64,000 nucleotides of DNA from Bradyrhizobium barranii subsp. apii (GTDB lineage Bacteria; Pseudomonadota; Alphaproteobacteria; Rhizobiales; Xanthobacteraceae), in assembly GCF_011516635.5 (NCBI RefSeq), contig NZ_CP096255.1:3594501-3658500 (forward strand), read 5' to 3'. The translations under genes and the position numbers were made by a program. The notes beneath the pieces are model-generated. The model worked only from the letters and a program-made list of their open reading frames with translations. It did not search any database and had not been told where the DNA came from. Shown in pieces: positions 17,870 through 26,475 of the stretch (its first letter is position 1; each line of letters starts with the position of its first letter).

Positions 17870-17953
17870 CGTCATTGCGAGCGAAGCGAAGCAATCCAGA
17901 ATGCCTCCGCGGCGAGAGCCTGGATTGCTTCGTCGCTTCGCTCCTCGCAATGA
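17870..17953. repeat. Palindromic repeat, CGTCATTGCGAG family
   Basis: CGTCATTGCGAGCGAAGCG and the complementary CGCTCCTCGCAATGA end pieces enclose GAAGCAATCCAG / CTGGATTGCTTC. It sits between the Gfo/Idh gene and the DUF993 gene and ends 19 bases before the DUF993 ATG, so it interrupts an otherwise continuous operon. Confidence 0.85.
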
Positions 17954-17972
17954 TGGGAAGAGGTCTGAAATC

Positions 17973-19163
17973 ATGAACAAGCCCGTCCTGCCGATGTCGT
18001 CATTGTCGCTCAAGCTGCCGAAGGCCGATCGCTCGATCGAGACCTACCGGCTTGCGGCCTCGCGCACGTTTCCCGCAAAGCTCGAGGGACCGCTGAACCG
18101 CATCGCGTTCTCGGCCGTGCACACGGTTGTCGATCCCTTTGCGGACAACGATCCCTGGCTCTCGGCTGCCGTCGACTGGGACAAGACCATCGCCTTCCGC
18201 GAGCACGTCTGGGACCTCGGCCTCGGCGTCGCCGAAGCCATGGACACCGCGCAACGCGGGATGGGGTTGGACTGGCCGACTTCGCTGGAGCTGATCACCC
18301 GCTCGGTCGGCGCCGCCAAGCGGCGAAACGCGCTGGTGTTCTCCGGCGCGGGCACGGATCATCTTGCGGTCGAGGACGCCAAGAGCCTTGACGATGTGAT
18401 CCGCGCCTATGAGGAGCAGCTCTCGGCGGTCGAGAAGGTCGGCGGCCGCATCATCCTGATGGCGTCGCGTGCTCTCGCAAAACTCGGCCGCAGCGCCGAC
18501 GATTACGCCAAGGTCTATAACCGCGTGCTGTCGCAGGTCCGCGAGCCCGTGATCATCCACTGGCTCGGCGATATGTTCGATCCCGCTCTGACCGGATATT
18601 GGGGCACCAAGGACCTCGACAAGGCGATGGACGTTGCGGTGGCCATCATCAACAACAACGCTGCCAAGGTTGATGGCGTCAAGGTCTCGCTGCTCGACAA
18701 GCAGCGCGAGATCGACATGCGCAGGCGCCTGGACAAGCGCATCAAGATGTACACCGGCGACGATTTCAACTACGCGGAGCTGATCGCCGGCGACGACCAG
18801 GGCTTTTCGCACGCACTGCTCGGCATCTTCGACGCGATTGCGCCGGCTGCCTCTTATGCGTTGTCACGCCTCGCGGCAGGCGACGAGGCCGGCTTCCACG
18901 ACGTGCTGGGGCCGACCGTGCCGCTGTCGCGTCATATCTTCAAGGCGCCGACGCGCTTCTACAAGACCGGCGTGGTGTTCATGGCCTATCTCAACGGCCA
19001 CCAGGATCATTTCACCATGGTCGGGGGACAGGAGAGCGCGCGCTCGATGCTGCATCTGGCCGAGCTGTTCCGCCTCGCCGATCAGGCCGGGCTGCTGGCC
19101 AACCCCGAACTGGCGACCCGTCGCATGAAAACAGTGCTGGCCTCTCACGGGCTGGACTCCTGA
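17973..19163 (+). CDS. DUF993 protein, probable DHDPS-like TIM-barrel aldolase or lyase
   Basis: A 396-residue protein of a poorly characterised family. Its middle resembles the dihydrodipicolinate synthase (DHDPS) superfamily: YAKVYNRVLSQVREPVIIHW fits strands 4-5, and VDGVKVSLLD places Lys237 where class I aldolases form a Schiff base. GYWGTKDLDKAMD and GDDQGFSHALLGIFDA would follow as later barrel elements. Start ATG 17973 lies just after a palindromic repeat, with GGAAGAGG upstream. The stop overlaps the isomerase start (TGATG). From context it may cleave or dehydrate a keto sugar made by the Gfo/Idh enzyme. The family placement is firm; the reaction is inference. Confidence 0.82.
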   Translation: MNKPVLPMSSLSLKLPKADRSIETYRLAASRTFPAKLEGPLNRIAFSAVHTVVDPFADNDPWLSAAVDWDKTIAFREHVWDLGLGVAEAMDTAQRGMGLDWPTSLELITRSVGAAKRRNALVFSGAGTDHLAVEDAKSLDDVIRAYEEQLSAVEKVGGRIILMASRALAKLGRSADDYAKVYNRVLSQVREPVIIHWLGDMFDPALTGYWGTKDLDKAMDVAVAIINNNAAKVDGVKVSLLDKQREIDMRRRLDKRIKMYTGDDFNYAELIAGDDQGFSHALLGIFDAIAPAASYALSRLAAGDEAGFHDVLGPTVPLSRHIFKAPTRFYKTGVVFMAYLNGHQDHFTMVGGQESARSMLHLAELFRLADQAGLLANPELATRRMKTVLASHGLDS

Positions 19164-20026
19164 TGCGCGATTTTTCGTCCGACCATCGCTGGCTGTCGCT
19201 CAACACGGCGACGGTCCGCAAGCAGGGTGACCTCGTCGAGATCATCGACGCCTGTGCGAAGCATGGCATCCGCGCCATCGACCCCTGGCGCGATCAGGTC
19301 GCTGCGGTCGGTCTCGACCGCGCCGCACGCGCGGTGCGCGACGCCGGCCTCGAGCTGTCGGGCTATTGCCGCGGCGGCATGTTCACCTCGGACGCATCGC
19401 GTCGCGGCGAAGTGCGCGACGACAACCGCCGCTGCGTCGACGAAGCCAAGGCACTGGGCGCGCCCTGCATCGTTCTCGTCGTCGGCGGTCTGCCGCAATA
19501 TTCGCGGCCGGGCAGCGAGGCGTCCAAGGACATCGTCGCAGCGCGCGGTCAGGTCGAGGAGGCGCTGGCCGACATGCTCGACTACGCCAGACAGGCAAAG
19601 CTGCCGCTGGCGATCGAGCCGCTGCATCCGGCCTACGCTGCCGACCGCGCCTGCGTGAACACGACGAAACAGGCGCTCGACATCTGCGATCGGCTCGACC
19701 CCGCTCGCAGCGGCATGCTCGGCGTCGCGCTCGACGTCTATCACATCTGGTGGGATCCGGAGCTGGTGGCCCAGATCGCGCGCGCCGGCAAGGACCGGTT
19801 ACTTGCGTTCCATGTCTGCGACTGGCTGGTGCCGACCAGGGACATCCTCAACGACCGCGGCATGATGGGCGACGGCGTCATCGACATCAAATCGGCGCGC
19901 GCCGCGGTCGAGGCGCAGGGTTTTGCCGGCTATTCGGAGATCGAGATCTTCTCCAACGATTGGTGGAGCAAGCCGATGGACGAGGTGTTGCGCACGTGCA
20001 TTACGCGGCACAGGACGGTGGTCTAG
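19163..20026 (+). CDS. Sugar phosphate isomerase/epimerase-like protein (AP endonuclease 2 fold)
   Basis: A TIM-barrel metal enzyme of 287 residues. Metal-site residues fit Glu of LAIEPLHP near residue 152, Asp/His of VALDVYHIWWDPEL near residue 193, His of LAFHVCDWLVP near residue 215, and Glu of YSEIEIFSN near residue 260. Homologues isomerise or epimerise keto sugars and inosose-type compounds, commonly beside Gfo/Idh enzymes. Its ATG overlaps the DUF993 stop by one base, so the two are co-translated. It is the last gene of the cluster. Confidence 0.88.
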   Translation: MRDFSSDHRWLSLNTATVRKQGDLVEIIDACAKHGIRAIDPWRDQVAAVGLDRAARAVRDAGLELSGYCRGGMFTSDASRRGEVRDDNRRCVDEAKALGAPCIVLVVGGLPQYSRPGSEASKDIVAARGQVEEALADMLDYARQAKLPLAIEPLHPAYAADRACVNTTKQALDICDRLDPARSGMLGVALDVYHIWWDPELVAQIARAGKDRLLAFHVCDWLVPTRDILNDRGMMGDGVIDIKSARAAVEAQGFAGYSEIEIFSNDWWSKPMDEVLRTCITRHRTVV

Positions 20027-20044
20027 CTCCCACGCGCGCTGTCC

Positions 20045-20092
20045 TCACGGGCTTGCGACTTGTTGCCGCGTGTTGAAGCACGCCTTCCGCTT
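20045..20092 (-). pseudogene. Remnant of an LTXXQ-domain gene end
   Basis: About 41 of 48 bases match, by hand, the last 48 bases of the LTXXQ-domain gene (21229-21276), including the stop codon. The minus-strand translation is KRKACFNTRQQVASP followed by stop, against EQKARFNTLQQLAGP in the intact gene. Upstream similarity fades within a few bases and no long open frame continues. It looks like the tail of a deleted or decayed paralogue. Confidence 0.55.
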
Positions 20093-20292
20093 CACGGTAC
20101 CGAAGCGGCGGGCTCGCTCAGCGAGCCGGTTGGAGTACCACCAACGAGAGGTGGACAGCCGTCAGCTTTCAGGCAGAATGATATCATCCCGATGCCGCAG
20201 CCTCGCCACGGTCTGCGCCAGATCGGATGCGGTAATGAGTGGCATCAACGATCGGCAGGCACGGCGGATGTACCCACGCCTGATGATCTTGG

Positions 20293-20322
20293 ATGGCCCC
20301 GACGTGCAATCGTCGGGGCCAT
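20293..20322. terminator. Strong hairpin in a non-coding stretch
   Basis: ATGGCCCCGACG and CGTCGGGGCCAT form a perfect 12-base stem around TGCAAT. The + strand continues TGTTGTGATC, a weak T-run, so it could end transcription of the sugar-catabolic operon or be part of a small RNA. The surrounding 20027-20820 stretch has no convincing protein gene apart from the LTXXQ remnant. It becomes AT-richer after 20500. Confidence 0.5.
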
Positions 20323-20418
20323 TGTTGTGATCGGCGGGGCAACGCGAGCGACTTTTGCCGGAGGCCCCGGCGTGTTCCACCCCCAGGCCCGTTCTAATGC
20401 GGCGATAAGGGATAAGGA

Positions 20419-20440
20419 AAGACCGCCCGAAGGCGGTCTT
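20419..20440. terminator. Second hairpin in the same non-coding stretch
   Basis: AAGACCGCC and GGCGGTCTT form a perfect 9-base stem with a CGAA loop. The + strand after it is GCAGTCC with no T-run, while the minus strand continues TTCCTTATCC. A terminator for minus-strand transcription or a structured RNA element are both possible. Confidence 0.4.
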
Positions 20441-20820
20441 GCAGTCCAATGTGCCGGGCCAAAATAGTTTCGGGATCAAACCTTGTCCGGCCCGGTCTGA
20501 TCGCCAGCTAACCACTATCGCGGGAAGGCCGCTGACAATTAAGATTTCAGTCCTGAAATGGAATGCACCCGCGACGTGGGAACCCGTCGTCCGACGCGAG
20601 TCTTGTTGCGTGCCTGCGTACAGCGCTGGCCGAAGGGGCTACGGCGCTGAGAACTTCGACTAGCTCTCAGGCTGGAGCTGCTCACGTCGGTGAAAAGTCA
20701 GACGATTGCGCTATCATTGATTGACCGTCAAACACCGGACTATCACTTGGCAATTCAATCTGCGAAATTGTGACAGCATAAATGCGCTTGTAAACAAGCT
20801 GGCGCGAAGGGAGGTTCGCA

Positions 20821-21066
20821 GTGGAGGCAGTGGAGAGAGTGCAGCGCTTGCGTGCGATGGGTTCGCTGTGCCGCCAACAGGCCGCGTACAACAGCATGAA
20901 CAAATGGAAGCTGCTCGCAGAAGCAGAATACTGGGACCACCTGGCCGATCTTGAGTTGTCTGCTCACTCCCAGCAATGCAGCGCCATCAGCTCGGATGAG
21001 AAAGAGCGGCCTCAAGCGATCCCAACCGCGAATGAAGCTGGACCGAAGACGATTTCCGTCGCGTGA
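20821..21066 (+). CDS. Small hypothetical protein (81 residues)
   Basis: The GTG start has a strong ribosome site (AAGGGAGG, 6 bases upstream), which the overlapping alternative frames lack. Residues 1-45 look helical and soluble: AAYNSMNKWKLLAEAEYWDH contains a WKLLAEAEYW pattern that I recall from small rhizobial proteins of unknown role. The C-terminal 30 residues are polar and probably disordered. No signal peptide or membrane segment is seen. It stands alone, 160 bases from the convergent LTXXQ gene. An inverted repeat GCTTGT-AA-ACAAGC at 20786-20799 just upstream may be regulatory. Confidence 0.6.
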   Translation: MEAVERVQRLRAMGSLCRQQAAYNSMNKWKLLAEAEYWDHLADLELSAHSQQCSAISSDEKERPQAIPTANEAGPKTISVA

Positions 21067-21228
21067 GGTCAAGACGAGGCCGTTGTTTGCATTCCGTACC
21101 ACCGCACTTCTCGCAGAGAGAAGCGGCCCGGACAGCATGTTCTGGTCGAACTGTGGAGCAGGGCGATGATGGCACCCCGCGTCGCTCGGCCGTTGCTCGA
21201 ATTGAAACGAGAGAATGCGACGCTGCCG

Positions 21229-23184
21229 TCACGGGCCTGCGAGCTGTTGCAGCGTGTTGAAGCGCGCCTTCTGCTCGCTGCTCAGCGTGGCATAGAACTC
21301 GTCAAGGGCGGGCTCGACCAGCTTGGCGGCCTGAAGCATGGCCTCGAGCCGGTGCTGCATCGCCTCCAGTCGTCCGACCGGCGTCACCGGCACATCGTTC
21401 GGACAGGCCGCCTGTAGGCCCTCAACGCCCTTCGCCGTCGCTTCGCCGAGGCGGTCGAGCGCTTCCTTCTGCTTACCCGCGGGGTGGAGCACAGCCTCGA
21501 TCCTCTGGATCGGCAACTGGGTCAGGCCGGACTTCGGATCGCCGCAGCCTTCGGCACTGGCTTCCCGGGCATTGGCTTCCTGCTGCCGAGGCGAGCGGTC
21601 GCCGATGTTGGGGCCGAGCGCGTTGAAGCGGGCCTGCTGCTCGTCACTGAGCGAGTTGTAGAAAGTCTCCAGTGCCGGTCGCACGATCTTGACCGCATCC
21701 AGTGTCGCGCTGACGCGGTTCATCATCGCCCGCAAGCGGCCAGGCGGCGTCAGTGCATAAGTCTCCGCACAGGGGTCCTTGAACACACCGGCGGCGTTGG
21801 CCGCCGCGGTCTTCAACGCGTCGAGCAGCGCGCGTTGCTCCGCCGTCGGCCGCACCGCCCGCGTGATATCGTCAAGCGGCCAAGCGGTGACGCCTTTGTC
21901 CGGTGTGCCGCATAATTGCTGCAGCGTTTGCGGGCTCACGCTGGCGCGCTGGCGCGCGCGGGTGCCGCCGCCGGCTTGCGGATAGTCATTCGGGTTGGTG
22001 CTGGCATAGGCGGAATAGGGGCTGTCATCGCCCCAGAACACGGTGTCGACGAAGTCGTCATACGCGTACGCCCAATAGCCGGGCTCGTAGGCATAGGACC
22101 AGAACGTGTAGTCAAAAATGTCGGAATAGGCGTAAGGCCAGAACACGGGCCCAAGCCATGCCACGAACACCGCGGGATGGCGGTGTCGCCAGGCCTGCCG
22201 GGGAGCCCAGCCGCTGTGGCGGGCGACGAGAGCCGCCTGGGTTTGCGCATTCGCCCGCTCGCGGAAGTGCGCGGCAAACCGCCCGCGCGCGGCGGCAGCC
22301 GCTGCGGCTGTTGCAGCGGGGGCCTGCAGTCCCAGCCTCTGCTGGCGCGCCAGATCGATTTGCTGCGCCCGTTGCTCGTGCTGCAGCAGACGGTTCTGCG
22401 CCTGCAGTGCGCGTTCTTGTGCGCGTTGTGCGCGTGCGCCTTCAGGTTTTTGCGACTGCAAGGTCTGCACACGTTGCTGGAGGCGATCGATGCGGGTCCG
22501 GCGCTCCGTGGTCTGGCGCGACAGCATCTCGCGCTGTCGCTGCTCGACGTGCTGCTCACGCTGTTGAACGCGCTGCTCGCGCTCCGGCAGCCTATTCTGC
22601 GACTGCAGCAACCGCTGCTGCTCGCGTTGCGCTCTTGCGCCTTCCGGCTTTTGCGACTGCAATGTCTGCACACGCTGCTGCAAGCGGTCGATGTGGCCCT
22701 GGCGTTCCGAGGCTTGGCGCGACAGCGTCTCGCGCGGCTGTTCCCGCCGCTCGCTCACGGTCGGCGGCGCGCTGGGGTGTGAGGGGGCGGCAATATGCGG
22801 CGTCGGCGGCGGTGCCATCGCCGGACGTTGCGGTGCTGCCGGAGCGCGGTGGAATTCAGGTCGCGGTGCCGCCACGTGCGGGGCAGCTCGCTGCGGCGGT
22901 GCCGCGAAGTGCGGGGCCGGGCGCGGCGGCGGGGAGGCCATGCGAGGCGCCGGATTCGGCGCCATGGCCGGCCGCTGCGGCATGGCCGGGGGATGAAATG
23001 CCGGCGCGGCAGGACGCGCTATCGCAGGTGGCGCCGCCGGTCGGGCCATCGCGGGCGGCGCTGCCGGTCGGGCAGCCGCTCCCGGTGGTCCACCCCGATG
23101 GTCCTGGGCGGACGCGCCGACGCTCGCCGCGAGCATCGAGACACCGACCAAAAACGCCGAAAGGCACACGGCACGCGGAAGCAT
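21229..23184 (-). CDS. Large secreted protein with Pro/Ala-rich region, coiled coil and two LTXXQ-type domains
   Basis: A 651-residue protein with a signal peptide (cleavage near ASA, residue 26). Residues 30-145 are rich in Pro and Ala. Residues 150-270 hold two copies of a roughly 60-residue Gln/Arg/Glu coiled-coil unit sharing IDRLQQRVQTLQSQKPEGAR. A Tyr/Trp/Phe-rich segment with repeated YAY motifs lies near residues 340-390. The C-terminus has two repeats of about 100 residues, each starting with CGTP/CGDP and ending LSDEQQARFNAL or LSSEQKARFNTL, the LTXXQ signature of Spy/CpxP-like periplasmic chaperones. A role in envelope stress or adhesion is plausible but unproven. It is transcribed in the same direction as rocD, 111 bases away. 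Confidence 0.85.
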   Translation of the reverse strand: MLPRAVCLSAFLVGVSMLAASVGASAQDHRGGPPGAAARPAAPPAMARPAAPPAIARPAAPAFHPPAMPQRPAMAPNPAPRMASPPPRPAPHFAAPPQRAAPHVAAPRPEFHRAPAAPQRPAMAPPPTPHIAAPSHPSAPPTVSERREQPRETLSRQASERQGHIDRLQQRVQTLQSQKPEGARAQREQQRLLQSQNRLPEREQRVQQREQHVEQRQREMLSRQTTERRTRIDRLQQRVQTLQSQKPEGARAQRAQERALQAQNRLLQHEQRAQQIDLARQQRLGLQAPAATAAAAAAARGRFAAHFRERANAQTQAALVARHSGWAPRQAWRHRHPAVFVAWLGPVFWPYAYSDIFDYTFWSYAYEPGYWAYAYDDFVDTVFWGDDSPYSAYASTNPNDYPQAGGGTRARQRASVSPQTLQQLCGTPDKGVTAWPLDDITRAVRPTAEQRALLDALKTAAANAAGVFKDPCAETYALTPPGRLRAMMNRVSATLDAVKIVRPALETFYNSLSDEQQARFNALGPNIGDRSPRQQEANAREASAEGCGDPKSGLTQLPIQRIEAVLHPAGKQKEALDRLGEATAKGVEGLQAACPNDVPVTPVGRLEAMQHRLEAMLQAAKLVEPALDEFYATLSSEQKARFNTLQQLAGP

Positions 23185-23295
23185 GATCGCAACTCCACGC
23201 TCGTCCCAGTCGCCCGGAACCGTTCAACGCGCAGGCGGCGAAATCGTTCGTTGTTGACTGTCAGCGGCCTTGCGGTCTTCCGACGCAGGCAGACC

Positions 23296-24513
23296 TCACG
23301 CGAAATCCTGCGTCAGGGTGGCAGCGATTCTCTCCAAGGCCCAATCAACCTGGTCACTGGTAATCACCAGCGGCGGGGCGAAGTGGATCGTGTGCTCGTG
23401 GGTATCCTTGGCGAGGATACCTTCGGTCTGCAGAGCCTCACAGTAGCGGCGCGCACGGCCGGCTTCAGTGTTGAGCTCGACCGCCAGCATCAGTCCTCGT
23501 CCGCGCACGTCGCGCACGGTGTTGGCGCGGATGCTTCTGAGGCCTTTCAGGAAGCGTTCACCTTGCACCGCAGCGTTCTCGATCATTCCTTCCTCGACGA
23601 GAACGCGGAGCGCGGCCCGCGCCACCGCGCAGGCGAGCGGATTGCCACCGAATGTTGAGCCATGCTGACCTGGTTTCAGCGTGCCGAGGACCTCGTTGTT
23701 GGAAAGCACGGCCGAGACGGGATAGAAACCGCCGGACAAAGCTTTGCCGAGCAGCGTCACATCCGCCTCGATGCCCTCGTGCTGTTCCGCAAGCAGCTTG
23801 CCGGTGCGGCCGAGTCCAGTCTGGATCTCGTCGAGGATCAGCATCACGTCGTGCGCAGTGCAGAGCTCGCGCACCCCCGTGAAATAGCCTGCCGGTGGAA
23901 TGATGACGCCGGCTTCGCCCTGGATGGGTTCGACCAGGAAGGCGACGGTGTTCGGCGTGATGGCGTCTTCCAGCGCGGCAAGATCGCCGAAGGGAATGAT
24001 TTTGAAGCCCGGCGCGAAGGGGCCGAAATGTTCGCGCGTGGCCGCGTCGGTCGAGAAGCCGACGATACCGAGGGTGCGTCCATGGAAATTGTTGGCGCAG
24101 ACGATGATCTCGGCTTGCCCGTCGGGCACCCCCTTCACCTCATAGCCCCATTTGCGCACGGACTTGATCGCGCTCTCAACGGCTTCGGCTCCGCTATTCA
24201 TCGGCAGCACCTTGTGAGAGCCGGTGAGTTCCGCGATCTCCTCGTAGAAGGGAGCGAGCTGGTCGTTGTGGAATGCGCGCGAGGTCAGGGTCAATCGGCC
24301 GGCCTGCTCGACCATGGCGGCCAGGATTTTCGGGTGGCAATGGCCCTGGTCGACCGCCGAATAGGCGGAGAGGCAATCCAGATATCGGTTGCCCTGGGTG
24401 TCCCAAACGAAAACGCCTTCGCCGCGCGACAGGACAACGCCAAGCGGCTCGTAATTGCGGGCGCCGAAGCGCGCCTCCCTCGAGATGAAATCAGCGACTG
24501 GCGGACTACTCAT
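23296..24513 (-). CDS. rocD: Ornithine aminotransferase
   Basis: A PLP enzyme that moves the delta-amino group of ornithine to 2-oxoglutarate, giving glutamate semialdehyde in arginine/ornithine breakdown. At 405 residues it matches the family. NSGAEAVESAIK near residue 106 binds PLP phosphate. LILDEIQTGLGRTGKL near residue 228 holds the conserved Asp. The PLP lysine is in TLLGKALSGGFYPVSA near residue 258. QHGSTFGGNPLACAVA near residue 286 is also typical. The P450 gene lies 78 bases upstream on the same strand. No arginase or regulator is adjacent. Confidence 0.93.
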   Translation of the reverse strand: MSSPPVADFISREARFGARNYEPLGVVLSRGEGVFVWDTQGNRYLDCLSAYSAVDQGHCHPKILAAMVEQAGRLTLTSRAFHNDQLAPFYEEIAELTGSHKVLPMNSGAEAVESAIKSVRKWGYEVKGVPDGQAEIIVCANNFHGRTLGIVGFSTDAATREHFGPFAPGFKIIPFGDLAALEDAITPNTVAFLVEPIQGEAGVIIPPAGYFTGVRELCTAHDVMLILDEIQTGLGRTGKLLAEQHEGIEADVTLLGKALSGGFYPVSAVLSNNEVLGTLKPGQHGSTFGGNPLACAVARAALRVLVEEGMIENAAVQGERFLKGLRSIRANTVRDVRGRGLMLAVELNTEAGRARRYCEALQTEGILAKDTHEHTIHFAPPLVITSDQVDWALERIAATLTQDFA

Positions 24514-24591
24514 TCGTCACTCCAGCTCACGTGTCTCACGCATTCTAACAGATCTAATGCGTGGCTCGTTCGAAATGATGCGCGCGGGGCC

Positions 24592-25833
24592 TCAACCTAT
24601 GGAGCAGGGCACGCTCAGGAAGCCGCGGAACCGCACCCGTCCGCCCCGCACCGGATGGCCGCTCACGGCATAGTTCGGGAAGCGCGCCAGGAAACGCGAG
24701 ATCGCAATCGCGCCTTCGAGCCGCGCCAGCGCCATGCCGGCGCATTGATGCGCGCCGGTGGCGAAGGCGAGATGCCGGTTCGGCGTGCGCGCGATGTCGA
24801 AGCGTTCGGGCTCCGGGAACTGGGCGGGATCGCGGTTGGCCGCTCCGATGCACAGCGTCACCGACGTGCCGGCGTCGAGCATGATGCCGCCGAGCTCGAT
24901 CTTCTCTGTCGTCATGCGGTTGCCGAGCTGGTTCGAGCTCTCGTAGCGCAGCATCTCTTCGACCGCAGTCTTGATCATGTCGGAGTTTTCGATCAGCCGC
25001 TGCTTCTGGTCCGGATTCCGGTGCAGCGCGACGAGGCCGTTGCCGATCAGATTGGTGGTGGTCTCGTGCCCGGCATTGAGCAGGAAGATGCAGTTGTGCA
25101 GCAGCTCCTTCTCGGTCAGCCGCTCGCCGTCCTCCTCGCCGTTGCCTTCTCCCTGGATCAGGCGCGTCAGCACGTCACGCTCGGGATTGCCCGGCTTTTG
25201 GCGCCTGCGCGCGACCAGGGTTTCGAGATAGGCGAGGAAGTCCTTTACCGCCTTGTTGCCGCGCGCAGCCACTTCGGGCGACACCACCGGCTCGAGTGCA
25301 CCGAGGATCGCCAGCGACCAGTCGCGCAGCGGCTCGCGTTCGTCGTGGGGAACGTCGAGCAGATTGCCGATCACTTCGATGGGGATCGACGCGGCGAAGT
25401 CGTCGATCAGCTCGCAAGCCCCCTTGGCGGCGATGGCATCGAGCAGGCCGTCGACCAGCTTGACGATATCAGGCTCCATCCCCGCGATCGCGCGCGGCGA
25501 CAGCGCGCCCATGATCAGGCGGCGCACGCGGGTGTGGGCAGGCGGGTCGTCGAAGACGAGGCTCGTGGTGTGGTGCTCGTAGAGCGGGGTGTCGCCGTAT
25601 TTCGGCGCGAACTCGCGCTTCTTGTCCGAACTGAACGACTTTGTGTTCTTGTAGGTGGTGACGAGATCGTCATAGCGGGTCAGGAACACAGTGCCGTTGG
25701 GGAGGCGCTTGACCGGCTCGTTTTCCCGCAGTGCACGATAAGTCGGGTAGGGATCGTCGTAGAATTCGGGTGTCAGCTTCTCCAGATCGAAATTGGCCGC
25801 CAGTTCTTTCGCACTTGCGTTCATCGCCGCCAT
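24592..25833 (-). CDS. Cytochrome P450 (bacterial class I type)
   Basis: A soluble heme monooxygenase of 413 residues needing a separate ferredoxin and reductase. The I-helix oxygen-binding motif is LLNAGHETTTN near residue 251. The K-helix ExxR is EEMLR, and the heme-binding FATGAHQCAGMALAR places the cysteine ligand at about residue 364. DPPAHTRVRRL near residue 97 is the conserved C-helix region. Two start ATGs, at 25833 and 25824, are in frame. It is divergent from the decarboxylase genes by 99 bases. Substrate unknown. Confidence 0.93.
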   Translation of the reverse strand: MAAMNASAKELAANFDLEKLTPEFYDDPYPTYRALRENEPVKRLPNGTVFLTRYDDLVTTYKNTKSFSSDKKREFAPKYGDTPLYEHHTTSLVFDDPPAHTRVRRLIMGALSPRAIAGMEPDIVKLVDGLLDAIAAKGACELIDDFAASIPIEVIGNLLDVPHDEREPLRDWSLAILGALEPVVSPEVAARGNKAVKDFLAYLETLVARRRQKPGNPERDVLTRLIQGEGNGEEDGERLTEKELLHNCIFLLNAGHETTTNLIGNGLVALHRNPDQKQRLIENSDMIKTAVEEMLRYESSNQLGNRMTTEKIELGGIMLDAGTSVTLCIGAANRDPAQFPEPERFDIARTPNRHLAFATGAHQCAGMALARLEGAIAISRFLARFPNYAVSGHPVRGGRVRFRGFLSVPCSIG

Positions 25834-25932
25834 ACTCGCCGGTTGAGACCGATATGCTGTTTTCGCTCTTTCGAGCGGCTCGGCTCACCGTCTACAGTCG
25901 TGTCGTGATTTGCAAGCCGACCGGACAGGAAA

Positions 25933-26475
25933 ATGCACGCCCGCGCTGACGCTGCTGACACGGCCCCGAATTGGCCCGACGATATTTTCGCGACATTGCA
26001 ACGCTTCGACGTCCGGCAGGTGCCTTACGTGCCCGATGCCGGTCATTCGAAGCTGATCCAGCGCGTGCTGGCCTCATCCTCGATGCGCGGCACTCCGCTG
26101 ACGACGGAGGAGGAGGGTGTCGCGCTCCTGGCCGGGGCCTGGACCGGCGGACAGCGCGGCGTGCTTCTGATGCAGTCGAGCGGGGTCGGCAATTGCATCA
26201 ACATGCTGTCGCTGATCCCGATCCTGCGCTTTCCGTTCCTCACGCTGGTGACCATGCGCGGCGAGTGGGGCGAGTTCAATCCGTGGCAGGTGCCGATGGG
26301 ATCGACCACGCAGGGCGTGTTCGAGCTCTCGGGCGTCCAGGTGCTGCGCGCGTCCAATGCGGCCGAGGTGCCGGCGGTGCTGGAGGCGGCCGCAGCGCAG
26401 GCCTACAACGCACTCACGCCCACCGCCGTTCTGCTGTCGCAGCGCCTGATCGGCGCCAAGGTTTTCACCAAATGA
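25933..26475 (+). CDS. ThDP-dependent decarboxylase, alpha (PYR-domain) subunit; sulfopyruvate/phosphonopyruvate decarboxylase-like
   Basis: A 180-residue protein equal to the pyrimidine-binding half of a thiamine-diphosphate enzyme. PLTTEEEGVALLAGAWTGG near residues 55-73 holds the glutamate that activates ThDP. MQSSGVGNCINMLSLI follows as in ComD. PVPDAGHSKLI-like sequence (PYVPDAGHSKLIQRVL) is near residue 31. It pairs with the next gene, which carries the diphosphate-binding half, and the stop/start overlap (ATGA) couples them. ComDE act on 3-sulfopyruvate; phosphonopyruvate or another 2-keto acid is equally possible here. Confidence 0.85.
   Translation: MHARADAADTAPNWPDDIFATLQRFDVRQVPYVPDAGHSKLIQRVLASSSMRGTPLTTEEEGVALLAGAWTGGQRGVLLMQSSGVGNCINMLSLIPILRFPFLTLVTMRGEWGEFNPWQVPMGSTTQGVFELSGVQVLRASNAAEVPAVLEAAAAQAYNALTPTAVLLSQRLIGAKVFTK

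Noticed and set aside
20162..20515. A 117-codon minus-strand frame in the non-coding stretch
   Set aside because: It runs through both hairpins, has no ribosome site and no recognisable pattern; only its last part looks slightly protein-like.
21940..22760. Repeats in the LTXXQ gene considered as a CRISPR-like array
   Set aside because: The repeats are in-frame protein repeats of about 60 codons, not short direct repeats with unique spacers.
21903..23186. Plus-strand frames opposite the LTXXQ gene
   Set aside because: They are Arg- or Cys-rich mirror products of the repetitive coding strand, without a ribosome site.
23662..25908. A 748-codon plus-strand frame opposite rocD and the P450
   Set aside because: Both minus-strand genes have full motifs, and the frame has shadow composition.
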